Shown: positions 10,961 through 20,169 of the stretch, one piece after another
Position numbering within the stretch: the first letter of the stretch is position 1
Layout: each line of letters begins with the position of its first letter
Origin: Cellulomonas sp. Leaf395
GTDB taxonomy: Bacteria; Actinomycetota; Actinomycetes; Actinomycetales; Cellulomonadaceae
Assembly: GCF_001424125.1 (NCBI RefSeq)
Contig: NZ_LMQI01000003.1
Location: 206,251 to 270,250 of the forward strand
DNA: 64,000 nt
Direction of reading: 5' to 3'
Translations under genes and position numbers: made by a program
The notes under the pieces: generated by a model
Seen by the model: the letters and a program-made list of their open reading frames with translations, nothing else
Told to the model about the DNA's origin: nothing
Databases searched by the model: none

Positions 10961-12496
10961 ATGTCGTCCTCCTTCCCCTCGCTGACCGCCCTCATCGTCG
11001 TGCCCCTGCTGGGCGCGGTGGCGCTGTGGGTGGTCCCTGCCGGACGCGCCCGGGCCGTCGCGCTCGGCGTCTCCCTGCTCGAGCTGCTGCTGGGCGTCGC
11101 CGCGCTCACCGCGTTCGACGTCGCCGACGCCGGTGCCGTCCAGCTGTCCGAGGTCCACGGCTGGATCCCTGCCTTCGGGGTGTCCTACGCGGTCGGCGTC
11201 GACGGCGTGGGCCTGATCCTCGTGCTCATGTCGGTGCTGATCGTGCCGCTGGTGGTCCTGGCCGCCTGGCGCGAGCAGGGCAGCCTCACGGTGGCCACTG
11301 ACCAGCTGCGCCGCTACCTCGCGCTGATCCTCCTGCTCGAGGCGTTCATCGTGGCGGTGTTCTCCGCGCGGGACGTGTTCTTCTTCTACGTCCTGTTCGA
11401 GGCCATGCTCGTCCCGGTCTACTTCATGATCGGGATGTTCGGCGGGGCGCAGCGACGGTACGCGGCCGTGAAGTTCCTGCTCTACTCGCTGACCGGCGGA
11501 CTGATCATGCTGGTCGCGGTCATCGCGCTCTACCTGCAGGGGCCGGGCGGACCGCAAGGCTTCCTCACCGAGAACCTCACCGGCATCACGCTGGACCCGA
11601 CCGCTGAGAAGCTCATGTTCCTGGCGTTCTTCCTCGCGTTCGCCATCAAGGCGCCGATGTTCCCGGTGCACACGTGGCTGCCGGACGCCGCGCAGCAGGC
11701 GCCTGCGGGAACGTCGACGCTGCTGGTCGGCGTGCTGGACAAGGTCGGCACGTTCGGGATGCTCACGCTGTGCCTGCCGCTGTTCCCGAACGCGTCCCGC
11801 TGGGCGGCGCCCGTGATCATCGTGCTGGCGGTCGTCTCGATCCTCTACGGGGCGCTGCTCGCGATCGGGCAGAAGGACCTCATGCGGCTCATCGCATACA
11901 CGTCGGTCTCGCACTTCGGGTTCATCGTGCTGGGGATCTTCGCGTTCACGTCGACGTCGGTGGCCGGTTCGTCGTTGTACATGGTCAACCACGGGCTCTC
12001 GACGGCCGCGCTGTTCCTCATCGCCGGGTTCCTGGTCGCCCGGCGCGGGTCGCAGCAGATCGCCGACTTCGGCGGGCTGCAGAAGATCGTCCCGGTTCTT
12101 GCGGGGACGTTCCTGGTCGCCGGCCTGTCGGCGCTGTCGTTGCCCGGTCTGTCGACGTTCATCAGCGAGTTCCTGGTGCTGGTGGGCACGTTCGCCCGGC
12201 ACCCGGCCGCGGCGGTCGTCGCGAGCCTGGGAGTGGTCCTGGCCGCGGTCTACGTGCTGTGGACGTACCAGCGCATGTTCACCGGGCCCGACAAGAACGG
12301 GCTCGCGGGCATGCCCGACGCGGTGGCCCGCGAGAACTGGGTCGTCGCGCCGCTGATCGCCTTGATGGTCGTGTTCGGGTTCGTCCCCGGTCCGGCGCTC
12401 GACCTGGTCCGCCCGCCGGCGAGCGTCACGCTCGAGCAGGTCGGCGTGCAGGACGTGCCCACCACCGCAGCGTCTGAGGAAGGGAGCGACCAGTGA
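10961..12496 (+). CDS. nuoM: NADH-quinone oxidoreductase subunit M (NuoM)
   Basis: This antiporter-like membrane subunit has 511 residues. Typical segments include FYVLFEAMLVPVYFMIG (conserved glutamate on TM5), AIKAPMFPVHTWLPDAAQQA (conserved lysine and the HTWLPDAH-like loop), and MVNHGLSTAALFLIAGF. An AGGAG ribosome-binding sequence at 10947-10951 precedes GTG 10958 and ATG 10961, which are adjacent codons in the same frame. I list the ATG, which has the better spacing, but the GTG would add only one residue. The stop overlaps nuoN by four bases. Confidence 0.97.
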   Translation: MSSSFPSLTALIVVPLLGAVALWVVPAGRARAVALGVSLLELLLGVAALTAFDVADAGAVQLSEVHGWIPAFGVSYAVGVDGVGLILVLMSVLIVPLVVLAAWREQGSLTVATDQLRRYLALILLLEAFIVAVFSARDVFFFYVLFEAMLVPVYFMIGMFGGAQRRYAAVKFLLYSLTGGLIMLVAVIALYLQGPGGPQGFLTENLTGITLDPTAEKLMFLAFFLAFAIKAPMFPVHTWLPDAAQQAPAGTSTLLVGVLDKVGTFGMLTLCLPLFPNASRWAAPVIIVLAVVSILYGALLAIGQKDLMRLIAYTSVSHFGFIVLGIFAFTSTSVAGSSLYMVNHGLSTAALFLIAGFLVARRGSQQIADFGGLQKIVPVLAGTFLVAGLSALSLPGLSTFISEFLVLVGTFARHPAAAVVASLGVVLAAVYVLWTYQRMFTGPDKNGLAGMPDAVARENWVVAPLIALMVVFGFVPGPALDLVRPPASVTLEQVGVQDVPTTAASEEGSDQ

Positions 12497-14220
12497 CCGA
12501 GTTCATCGCACCGACCGTCGACTGGGCCGCGCTGAGCCCGGTCGTCATCGTGCTGCTCGCCGCCGTGGTCGGCGTGCTCGTCGAGGCGTTCGTCCCGGCC
12601 CGGGTCCGCCGCACGGTGCAGCTGGCCCTCGCGGTCGTCGCGCTGGCCGGCGCCATCATCGCTGTCGCGGCGCTGTGGAGCGGCGTCGAGGAGACCGGTG
12701 GCACGGTCGTGCTCGGCGGTTCGCTGCTCGTCGACGGGCCCACGCTGGTCCTGCAGGCCACCATCGCGCTGCTGGCGCTGATCTCGCTGCTGATCATCGC
12801 CGACCGGACGGAGACCGGGGAGGACGCCTTCGCCCCCAACGCCGCCGCCGTGCCGGGCTCCGACTACGAGGAGCTCGCGCGCCGCAAGGGGGTGCAGCAG
12901 ACGGAGATCTACCCGCTGGTGCTCTTCGCCACCGGCGGCATGCTGATCTTCCCCGCCGCTGGGGACCTGCTGACGCTCTTCGTCGCGCTCGAGGTGCTCT
13001 CCCTGCCGCTGTACCTGCTGACGGGGATGGCCCGCCGCCGTCGCCTGCTCTCGCAGGAGGCGTCGATGAAGTACTTCCTGCTCGGTGCGTTCTCCTCGGC
13101 GCTGCTGCTCTTCGGCATCGCGCTGGTCTACGGCTACTCGGGTTCCCTGCGGTACTCGGAGATCGCGGAGGCCACGCAGGTCCCGGGCGGACTGGACAGC
13201 CTCCTGCTGGTCGGCTCGGTGCTGCTCCTGTCCGGCCTGCTGTTCAAGGTCGGCGCGGTGCCGTTCCACACCTGGACGCCCGACGTCTACCAAGGGGCCC
13301 CGACCCCGATCACCGGATTCATGGCGGCGTGCACCAAGGCCGCGGCGTTCGGCGCGCTGCTGCGCATCGTGTACACGATGCTGCCGGGTCTCGCGTGGGA
13401 TCTCGGCGTCGTGCTGTGGACCGTGGCCATCCTCACGATGGTCGTCGGTACGGTCGCGGCGCTGGTCCAGACGGACATGAAGCGTGTCCTCGGCTACTCC
13501 TCGATCGCGCACGCCGGGTTCATCCTCACCGGCATCATCGCCCTGAACGAGGCCGGCATCGTCGCGGTGCTGTTCTACCTGTTCGTCTACGGCGCAGCGA
13601 CCGTCGGCGCGTTCGGCATCGTCTGGCTGGTGCGCGAGCGCGCGGTCCGGCACGGGGGTCCCGAGGGGACCCACGGGCACAGCTCCATCCTCGGCGAGGC
13701 CACGCACCTGTCGCAGTGGGCCGGGCTCGGCCGGACGCACCCGCTCCTCGCCCTCACGTTCGCGCTGTTCCTGCTCTCGTTCGCGGGCATCCCGCTGACC
13801 GCCGGCTTCGCGGGGAAGTTCTCGGTGTTCTCCGCCGCGGTCGAGGGTGGCGCGTGGCCGCTGGCGCTCATCGGGGTGCTGGCATCGTCCGCCGCGGTGT
13901 TCTTCTACGTGCGGATCATCGTGCTGATGTTCTTCACGGAACCCGCGGGCGAGCCGGACGGCGAGCCTGCCGCGGCGCCCAGCGGGGTGACCGCCCTCGC
14001 GCCCTCGGCGGAGGGCTTCGCCCTGGCCGGCGACGCAGCGGTGTCCGTCCAGGCGGAGCCGGTGGTCCAGACGCGCTCGACCGTCACGACGACGGTGGTC
14101 GGGACCGAGGGGTTCGCCGTGGTCGCGATCACGGTCTGCGCGCTCCTGACCATCGTGCTCGGCGTGTTCCCGTCCCCCGTGCTCGACCTCATCGCGAGCG
14201 TGGCGACGTTCCTGCCGTGA
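12493..14220 (+). CDS. nuoN: NADH-quinone oxidoreductase subunit N (NuoN)
   Basis: This 575-residue protein is the third antiporter-like subunit and the last gene of the operon. Landmarks are VALEVLSLPLYLLTGMARR (TM5 glutamate), FKVGAVPFHTWTPDVYQGAP (TM7 lysine and HTWxPDVY loop), and FAGIPLTAGFAGKF. The long hydrophilic loop before the last helix (about residues 470-535) is larger than in E. coli NuoN (485 residues). The GTG at 12493 overlaps the nuoM stop by four bases. Confidence 0.97.
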   Translation: MTEFIAPTVDWAALSPVVIVLLAAVVGVLVEAFVPARVRRTVQLALAVVALAGAIIAVAALWSGVEETGGTVVLGGSLLVDGPTLVLQATIALLALISLLIIADRTETGEDAFAPNAAAVPGSDYEELARRKGVQQTEIYPLVLFATGGMLIFPAAGDLLTLFVALEVLSLPLYLLTGMARRRRLLSQEASMKYFLLGAFSSALLLFGIALVYGYSGSLRYSEIAEATQVPGGLDSLLLVGSVLLLSGLLFKVGAVPFHTWTPDVYQGAPTPITGFMAACTKAAAFGALLRIVYTMLPGLAWDLGVVLWTVAILTMVVGTVAALVQTDMKRVLGYSSIAHAGFILTGIIALNEAGIVAVLFYLFVYGAATVGAFGIVWLVRERAVRHGGPEGTHGHSSILGEATHLSQWAGLGRTHPLLALTFALFLLSFAGIPLTAGFAGKFSVFSAAVEGGAWPLALIGVLASSAAVFFYVRIIVLMFFTEPAGEPDGEPAAAPSGVTALAPSAEGFALAGDAAVSVQAEPVVQTRSTVTTTVVGTEGFAVVAITVCALLTIVLGVFPSPVLDLIASVATFLP

Positions 14221-14263
14221 CGCGTTGTCCGACGGGGTCGCCGCGCCGGGATAGGTTCTGACG

Positions 14264-15271
14264 GTGACTTCGTCGACGGCCTTCCCGCAGGCCGATCCTG
14301 ATCTGGCCGAGCGTCTGGCCGTGCGGCTCGCACTGGTCGAGGAGCGTCTCCGGGACGCCGTGACCAACGTGGACCCACTGGCCGACGACGCGTCTCGGCA
14401 CCTGGTCAACGCGGGAGGCAAGCGGCTGCGCCCGCTGCTGACCCTGCTGGCCGCCGAGCTGGGCGACGGCTCCCGCCGCGAGGTGGTCGACGCCGCGGTC
14501 GTCGTGGAACTGACGCACCTGGCGACGCTGTACCACGACGACGTCATGGACTCCGCGCCGCTGCGTCGCGGGGCACCGGCGGCACACGAGGTCTGGGGGA
14601 ACTCGGTCGCCATCCTGACCGGTGACCTCCTGTTCGCGCGGGCGTCGGCCACGGTGGCCGGTCTCGGGCCGGACGCGGTACGCATCCAGGCCGCCACGTT
14701 CGAGCGTCTGTGCCTGGGCCAGCTCCACGAGACCGTGGGGCCGAGACCGGAGGACGACCGGGTCGCCCACTACCTGCAGGTGCTCGCGGACAAGACGGCA
14801 TCGCTCATCGCGACCTCCGCCCGGTTCGGGGCGATGTTCGCGGGCTGCCGCCCCGACGTCGTCGCCACCGTGACCGGCTTCGGGGAGAAGATCGGCGTCG
14901 CGTTCCAGCTGGCCGACGACGTCATCGACCTCACCTCGAACGGCGACGTGACCGGCAAGACCCCGGGGACGGACCTGCGTGAGCGGGTGCCGACGATGCC
15001 TGCGCTCCTCCTGCGCGCGCGCGCGGACCAGGACGACGCCTCGCCGGACGACCGCCGCCTGGTCGCGCTGCTCGACGGCGACCTGTCGAGCGACGAGGAC
15101 CTGTCCGCCGCCGTCGCCGCCCTGCGGGTGCACCCCGTGGTGGCCGACACCCGTGCACGCGCCGTCGCACTCGCCCAGGCGGCGGTCCGCGAGCTCGACC
15201 CGCTTCCCCCGGGGCCGGTCAAGGACGCACTCGTCTCGTTCGCCGACGCCCTCGTGGACCGTGCCGCCTGA
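14264..15271 (+). CDS. Trans-polyprenyl diphosphate synthase, probably for the menaquinone side chain
   Basis: This 335-residue protein is an all-alpha trans-isoprenyl diphosphate synthase that elongates allylic diphosphate with isopentenyl diphosphate. Both aspartate-rich magnesium sites are present: DDVMD at residues 92-96 (with HDDVMD) and DDVID at 218-222. The substrate motif GGKRLRP (about 51-57) is also present. Chain length cannot be read from the sequence; hepta- to nonaprenyl is likely in this lineage. Its place directly after nuoN suggests it supplies the menaquinone reduced by NDH-1. A TAGGTT hexamer at 14252-14257 ends six bases before the GTG, and no clear ribosome-binding site is seen, so the mRNA may be leaderless. 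Confidence 0.93.
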   Translation: MTSSTAFPQADPDLAERLAVRLALVEERLRDAVTNVDPLADDASRHLVNAGGKRLRPLLTLLAAELGDGSRREVVDAAVVVELTHLATLYHDDVMDSAPLRRGAPAAHEVWGNSVAILTGDLLFARASATVAGLGPDAVRIQAATFERLCLGQLHETVGPRPEDDRVAHYLQVLADKTASLIATSARFGAMFAGCRPDVVATVTGFGEKIGVAFQLADDVIDLTSNGDVTGKTPGTDLRERVPTMPALLLRARADQDDASPDDRRLVALLDGDLSSDEDLSAAVAALRVHPVVADTRARAVALAQAAVRELDPLPPGPVKDALVSFADALVDRAA

Positions 15272-15361
15272 CAGTCCCCGCACGGGTGAACGCCGGCGCG
15301 GCACCGCTCCGGCATCTGGCACGATGACGCGCGATCACGGTGGTCGGACACGGAGGAACCT

Positions 15362-16717
15362 GTGAGCAGTGCAGCGAACGAGGCGTCCCCGCCGGTCCCG
15401 GCCGCGCGGCGCGCGACCGTGGCGGCCGCGTCGTTCGCTGTCGCTCCCGGCTCCGTCGCCCCGGTGGGCCGGCGGGTCGCAGCGTTCGCGCTCGACCTGC
15501 TCCTCGCGCTGGTGGTCGTCGGCGTCGGGTACGCGGTGGTCGCCGCGGTCGGAGCGTCGCCCGGGGACCTCGTCCTGGCTCTGCCGCTGGTCCTCGGGAT
15601 CGGCGTGGGCGTCGGGCAGTGGATCGCGGAGGCGCGCACGGGCGCGACGGTCGGCAACGCGCTCACCGGCATCCGGACGCTGTCGGCGTCGACCGGTCGC
15701 CCCGCAGGTCTCCTCGCCGTGCTCGTCCGTCAGCTCGTGGTCGGTGTCGGTGCGCTGGTCTGCGCGGTCGGCCAGTGGATCGTCGTCGCGTCGGGCGCGT
15801 GGGACCGCACACCCGCGCAGCAGGGCTGGCACGACAAGGCGGCACGCACGGTGGTCCTGCGCGCGGGCGCCGTCCGACGACAGGGCACCAGCGGCCCCGC
15901 CCGGTCGGTGCCGTGGGACTCGGCCGTCGCGCGCGCGGTGGGGCCCTCCCTAGTGTCTGCCGCACCGAGCCAGGGCGCGCGGCTGCCGGCCAGCGACCCC
16001 GTCGGCCTGATCCCGCTGGTCCCGGTCTTCGCGACCGCGCCGCTCGCACCAGCACCCGCACCCGCGCCCGACGCACCGGCGTCCGCGCCGACGTGGGCTG
16101 TCCCCGTGCTCCCGGAGGCTGCCGCCGCGCCGCCCGTGCCGGTGATCCGGGCCGTGCCCGACGATGACGGTACCGAGCAGGCGGACGCCGCCGACCCGCA
16201 TCCGCCGCTCGTTGCGACGGTGATCGACATCCCGCCGGGGCCCGTGACGGCGGCGCCCCAGGCGCTCCACGACCCGGCCCCGGCACTCATCGAGAGTCCC
16301 GAGGCCGGTGTGCCGCACCAGTCGGCCGGCCCGGACCTGCACGAGCTGGAGCACACGCGTCTGCGCACGTCGGCTCCGCGCGGTGCGGTCGCCGGTCTGC
16401 GGCTGCTCTTCGACACCGGCGAGCAGGTGGACGTCACGGGTGAGGGGCTCATCGGACGCAACCCCGGCCCGGAGGCAGGCGCGCACCACGTGGTGGCGAT
16501 CGACGACCCGGAGCGGTCGATCTCGAAGGTGCACCTGGCGTTCGGTCTCGAGCCGGACGGACGGCTCTGGGTCATGGACCGCGGCTCGACCAACGGCACG
16601 GTCGTCGTCGGCCCGGACGGCCGGTCGGCGGCGCTGGTGGCGGGGTCGCGGGCGACGGTCGCGTCCGGCTGGACCGTCCGGTTCGGCCGCCGCAGCGTGC
16701 AGGTCACGGGTCGCTGA
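15362..16717 (+). CDS. RDD-family membrane protein with C-terminal FHA domain
   Basis: This 451-residue protein begins with an RDD domain (about residues 28-165): RRVAAFALDLLLALVV opens the first helix, followed by more helices, GQWIAEARTGATVGNALTGI, and QQGWHDKAARTVVL. A long Pro/Ala-rich linker follows (about 175-330). The C-terminal FHA domain (about 340-450) has GRNP at G365, then SISKVHL and DRGSTNGT, the phosphothreonine-binding loops of the family. FHA proteins read phosphorylation made by Ser/Thr kinases, and the next gene is a PP2C phosphatase, so the pair probably works in one phospho-signalling route at the membrane. The GTG has GGAGGAA upstream. Confidence 0.9.
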   Translation: MSSAANEASPPVPAARRATVAAASFAVAPGSVAPVGRRVAAFALDLLLALVVVGVGYAVVAAVGASPGDLVLALPLVLGIGVGVGQWIAEARTGATVGNALTGIRTLSASTGRPAGLLAVLVRQLVVGVGALVCAVGQWIVVASGAWDRTPAQQGWHDKAARTVVLRAGAVRRQGTSGPARSVPWDSAVARAVGPSLVSAAPSQGARLPASDPVGLIPLVPVFATAPLAPAPAPAPDAPASAPTWAVPVLPEAAAAPPVPVIRAVPDDDGTEQADAADPHPPLVATVIDIPPGPVTAAPQALHDPAPALIESPEAGVPHQSAGPDLHELEHTRLRTSAPRGAVAGLRLLFDTGEQVDVTGEGLIGRNPGPEAGAHHVVAIDDPERSISKVHLAFGLEPDGRLWVMDRGSTNGTVVVGPDGRSAALVAGSRATVASGWTVRFGRRSVQVTGR

Positions 16718-16839
16718 ACGACGGTCCCGGGTCGACGGGATCCGCCGGACCGGACTGGCTATGCTGACCGTCACCTCACGTCGAGCTGCCCACGCCGACG
16801 CACCCGAAGGACGCCGATGACCTCCCGGAGACCCGCGCG

Positions 16840-17574
16840 ATGACCGACTCCCGCGTGAGCCTTCGTGTCGGCGTCGCCACGGAGAAGGCCCAGCGCGCGC
16901 GCAACGAGGACAGCGTCTCGGTGGCCGACGGCCTGTACCTCGTGGCGGACGGCATGGGTGGCCACGAGGCGGGCGAGCTGGCCAGCAGGACGGCCATCGA
17001 CGCCCTGCGGGGCCTCGGTGCCGGGACTCCGACGCCCGCGGACGTCCGGTCGTCCGTCCGGGCAGCGCACGCGGCAGTCAGGAATCTCCCGTCGTCGACG
17101 GGTCGCCGGCCCGGCACCACGGTGACGGGCGTCATGGTGACGTCGCACGGGGAGACGCCGTGCTGGCTGGTGCTGAACGTGGGCGACTCCCGGACCTACC
17201 GGATGGCCGGGGGTGTGCTCGAGCAGGTGACCCGAGACCACTCGGAGGTGGCGGAGCTGGTCGAGCGTGGCCTCGTCGCGGCGGCGGACGCACCGCACCA
17301 CCCGCGCCGGAACGTGGTGACCCGGGTGCTCGGCGGCGGCGCGTCCGAGGTGGAGCCGGACGTCTGGCTGCTGCCCGTGAGCCCCGGCGACCGCATGCTG
17401 GTGTGCTCGGACGGGCTGACCGACGAGCTGTCGGACGCCCGCATCCAGGCCGAGCTGCGGGCCGAGGACGAGGCGCAGGCTGCGGCGGACCGCCTGGTCG
17501 CGGCCGCGATCGCCGCGGGCGGCCACGACAACGTGACCGCGATCGTCCTCGACGCGACGCTCAGCCCGCGCTGA
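16840..17574 (+). CDS. PP2C-family Ser/Thr protein phosphatase
   Basis: This 244-residue cytoplasmic phosphatase has the metal-binding motifs of the PPM family: ARNEDSVSV near residue 20, DGMGGH at 37-42, [15 protein letters not shown], and [12 protein letters not shown] near the C-terminus. It is short and has no membrane anchor or extra domain. It follows the RDD-FHA gene and probably removes phosphates that the FHA domain recognises. An eight-codon frame (16817-16843) overlaps its ATG and is probably meaningless. The 3' end overlaps the convergent transporter gene by 14 bases. Confidence 0.93.
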   Translation: MTDSRVSLRVGVATEKAQRARNEDSVSVADGLYLVADGMGGHEAGELASRTAIDALRGLGAGTPTPADVRSSVRAAHAAVRNLPSSTGRRPGTTVTGVMVTSHGETPCWLVLNVGDSRTYRMAGGVLEQVTRDHSEVAELVERGLVAAADAPHHPRRNVVTRVLGGGASEVEPDVWLLPVSPGDRMLVCSDGLTDELSDARIQAELRAEDEAQAAADRLVAAAIAAGGHDNVTAIVLDATLSPR

Positions 17575-18517
17575 CCGCCGACGCGCGCCGGGTGAGCCGC
17601 TGGGCGCGGCCGGCGCGGACGCCGTCGACGGTGAGGATGCCGAGCGCCGTCCACACCAGGGCGAAGCCCCACCAGCGCGCGGCGGGCATCTGCTCGTGCA
17701 GGACCAGGACGCCGATGAGGAGCTGGAGCGTCGGCGCGATGTACTGGAGCAGCCCGAGCATGGACAGGGGTAGGCGACGGGCGGCGGAGCCGAAGAGCAG
17801 CAGCGGGACGGCGGTCACGATGCCGGACGACGCGAGGATCACGGCGTGCGCGGCGCCCTCGGTCTCGAACGTCCCCTCGCCGGCCGCGCTCATCCAGACC
17901 AGGTAGCCGAGCGCGAGCGGGGCGAGGACGAGCGTCTCGACGGCGAGCCCGGGAACGGCTCCGACCGTGCGGCCGACACGGTTCTTGATGAGGCCGTAGA
18001 ACCCGAAGCTGAGCGCAAGCACCAGCGCGATCCAGGGCAGCTGTCCGTAGCCCGCGGTGATGACCACGACCGCGGCAGCGCCGAACCCGAGAGCCACCCA
18101 CTGCACGGGGCGTAGCCGCTCGCGCAGGACGACGACCGCGAGGGTGACGGTGACGAGCGGGTTGATGTAGTACCCGAGGGCGGCGTCGACGACGCGGTCG
18201 GTGAGGATGCCGAGGACGAAGACGAGCCAGTTGATCGCCAGGAGCACCGCGGCGACCGACAGGACCGCGAGCGTGCGACGGGTGCGCAGCACGGTGACGA
18301 ACCCGCCCCAGGTCCGGGTCGCGGCCAGCAGGACGAGACAGAACAGCAGCGACCAGACGACGCGGTGCGCGATGATCTCGACCGCGCCGGCAGGCTGCAG
18401 CAGGGGGAAGTAGAGCGGGAGCAGGCCCCACAGGACATAGGCGCCGACGCCCGTCGTGAGGCCGAGCCGGTCGAGGGGTGCCGGGACCGGGCGGGCGGGG
18501 GTGGGGGAGTCGGGCAC
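17561..18517 (-). CDS. rarD: RarD-type EamA/DMT-superfamily transporter
   Basis: This 318-residue integral membrane protein has ten predicted helices arranged as two EamA repeats. The RarD signature is clear: [15 protein letters not shown] at the start, [37 protein letters not shown] and [13 protein letters not shown]. Substrates of this family are poorly known. It was first named for chloramphenicol sensitivity in other bacteria. The start is a GTG. It stands alone on the minus strand, tail-to-tail with the PP2C gene, and diverges from fprA. Confidence 0.92.
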   Translation of the reverse strand: MPDSPTPARPVPAPLDRLGLTTGVGAYVLWGLLPLYFPLLQPAGAVEIIAHRVVWSLLFCLVLLAATRTWGGFVTVLRTRRTLAVLSVAAVLLAINWLVFVLGILTDRVVDAALGYYINPLVTVTLAVVVLRERLRPVQWVALGFGAAAVVVITAGYGQLPWIALVLALSFGFYGLIKNRVGRTVGAVPGLAVETLVLAPLALGYLVWMSAAGEGTFETEGAAHAVILASSGIVTAVPLLLFGSAARRLPLSMLGLLQYIAPTLQLLIGVLVLHEQMPAARWWGFALVWTALGILTVDGVRAGRAQRLTRRASAVSAG

Positions 18518-18734
18518 CGGACGAGCCTAGGTCCCGGTCGACGGCGCGTGACGCCTCCTACCCCCTCCCGCCGTCTCACGTGTGTCCAGATGCTGGCGCG
18601 CAACCAAGGCTCGCCTCACTGCCGGTCCTACACTGGCCCTGAGCACAGTCCTGCACGGTGCCGTCGGTCGTGCACGCACCCGGCGTGTTGCACCTCCCCG
18701 CAGGGCTCCCCTGATCGGAAGGCACCCGCGTCCC

Positions 18735-20108
18735 GTGAGCACCCCGACTCTGCGAGTGGCCGTCGTCGGCGCAGGCCCGGCCGGCATCTACGCCGCCGAC
18801 ATCCTGTCGAAGACCGACCTCGACGTCAGCATCGACCTCTTCGAGCGCCTGCCCGCGCCGTTCGGCCTCGTGCGGTACGGCGTCGCGCCGGACCACCCGC
18901 GCATCAAGCAGATCATCGTCGCCCTGCAGAAGGTGCTGGAGCGCGGTGACATCCGTCTGCTCGCCAACGTCGACTACGGCACCGACCTCAAGCTGGACGA
19001 CCTGCGCCAGTTCTACGACGCCGTCATCTTCTCCACCGGCTCCATCCGCGACGCCGCGCTGCCGGTGCCGGGCATCGACCTCGACGGCTCCTACGGCGCC
19101 GCCGACTTCGTGTCCTGGTATGACGGCCACCCCGACGTGCCGCGCACGTGGCCGCTGGAGGCCCAGCACGTCGCCGTCCTCGGCGCCGGCAACGTGGCGC
19201 TCGACGTGGCCCGCATCCTGGCCAAGCACGCGGACGACCTGCTGCCAACCGAGCTCCCGGCCAACGTGTACGAGATCCTCAAGGCCTCACCGGTCACCGA
19301 CGTGCACCTGTTCGCGCGTCGCGGCCCGGCGCAGGTCAAGTTCTCGCCGCTCGAGCTGCGCGAGCTGGGTCACGTCCCGGACGTCGACGTCATCGTCTAC
19401 CCCGAGGACTTCGACTTCGACGAGGGCTCGATGGCGGCCATCCACTCGTCCAACCAGACCAAGCAGGTCGTCAAGACCCTCACGGACTGGACGCTCAAGG
19501 AGCCGGAGGAGAACACCGCGAGCCGACGCATCCACCTGCACTTCCTGCACAAGCCGGTCGAGATCCTCGGCGAGGACGGTCGCGTAGTCGGTGTCCGCAC
19601 CGAGCGGACCGCCCTGAACGGCGACGGCAACGTCACCGGCACCGGACAGACGCACGACTGGCCCGTGCAGGCCGTCTACCGCGCCGTCGGCTACTTCGGT
19701 TCGCCGCTGGTGGACATCCCGTTCGACGACACCGCCGGCGTGATCCCCAACCGTGAGGGTCGCGTGGTCGACGTCGACGGCGAGCAGCTGCCGGGCGTCT
19801 ACGCGACGGGCTGGATCAAGCGCGGCCCCGTCGGCCTCATCGGGCACACCAAGTCGGACGCGTCGGAGACCATCCGGCACCTGGGCGAGGACGTGGCCGA
19901 CGGTGGCGAGGCGTTCTACACCGCCACCGACCGCGACCCGGAGGCCGTCACGGAGTTCCTGCACGGCCGGGGTGTCGACGTCATCACGTGGCAGGGCTGG
20001 GAGCTCCTGGACGCCTACGAGCGCTCGCTGGGCCAGCCGCACGGCCGCGAGCGCGTGAAGCTCGTCCCGCGCGACGAGATGGTGTCGGTCTCGCTCGGCC
20101 GCTCCTGA
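18735..20108 (+). CDS. fprA: FAD-dependent ferredoxin-NADP+ reductase, FprA type
   Basis: This 457-residue flavoprotein matches the length of mycobacterial FprA (456) and belongs to the adrenodoxin reductase family, which passes electrons between NADPH and ferredoxins. The FAD Rossmann motif VVGAGPAG spans residues 11-18 and is followed by LFERLPAPFGLVRYGVAPDH. The NADP-binding segment is VAVLGAGNVALDVARIL, and the C-terminal FAD contact is GWIKRGPVGLIGHTKSDA. I chose the GTG at 18735 over the much longer frame because GGAAGG lies 12 bases upstream and the family N-terminus starts here. Confidence 0.96.
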   Translation: MSTPTLRVAVVGAGPAGIYAADILSKTDLDVSIDLFERLPAPFGLVRYGVAPDHPRIKQIIVALQKVLERGDIRLLANVDYGTDLKLDDLRQFYDAVIFSTGSIRDAALPVPGIDLDGSYGAADFVSWYDGHPDVPRTWPLEAQHVAVLGAGNVALDVARILAKHADDLLPTELPANVYEILKASPVTDVHLFARRGPAQVKFSPLELRELGHVPDVDVIVYPEDFDFDEGSMAAIHSSNQTKQVVKTLTDWTLKEPEENTASRRIHLHFLHKPVEILGEDGRVVGVRTERTALNGDGNVTGTGQTHDWPVQAVYRAVGYFGSPLVDIPFDDTAGVIPNREGRVVDVDGEQLPGVYATGWIKRGPVGLIGHTKSDASETIRHLGEDVADGGEAFYTATDRDPEAVTEFLHGRGVDVITWQGWELLDAYERSLGQPHGRERVKLVPRDEMVSVSLGRS

Positions 20109-20135
20109 CCGCACGGGACGCGCACGCGCGACCCC

Positions 20136-20169
20136 CTGAGCCCGTCCGGCACCAGCCGGGCGGGCTCAG
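20136..20169. terminator. Hairpin between convergent fprA and the ABC ATPase gene
   Basis: CTGAGCCCG (20136-20144) pairs with CGGGCTCAG (20161-20169). The stem continues through a G-T wobble and CCGGC/GCCGG around the loop ACCA, about 15 pairs in all. No T-run follows on either strand. Its place between two convergent genes fits a bidirectional terminator. It includes the stop codon of the minus-strand gene. Confidence 0.7.

Noticed and set aside
16817..16843. An eight-codon frame overlapping the PP2C start
   Set aside because: Too short and without a clear ribosome-binding site of its own. It could be a coupling peptide, but there is no evidence.
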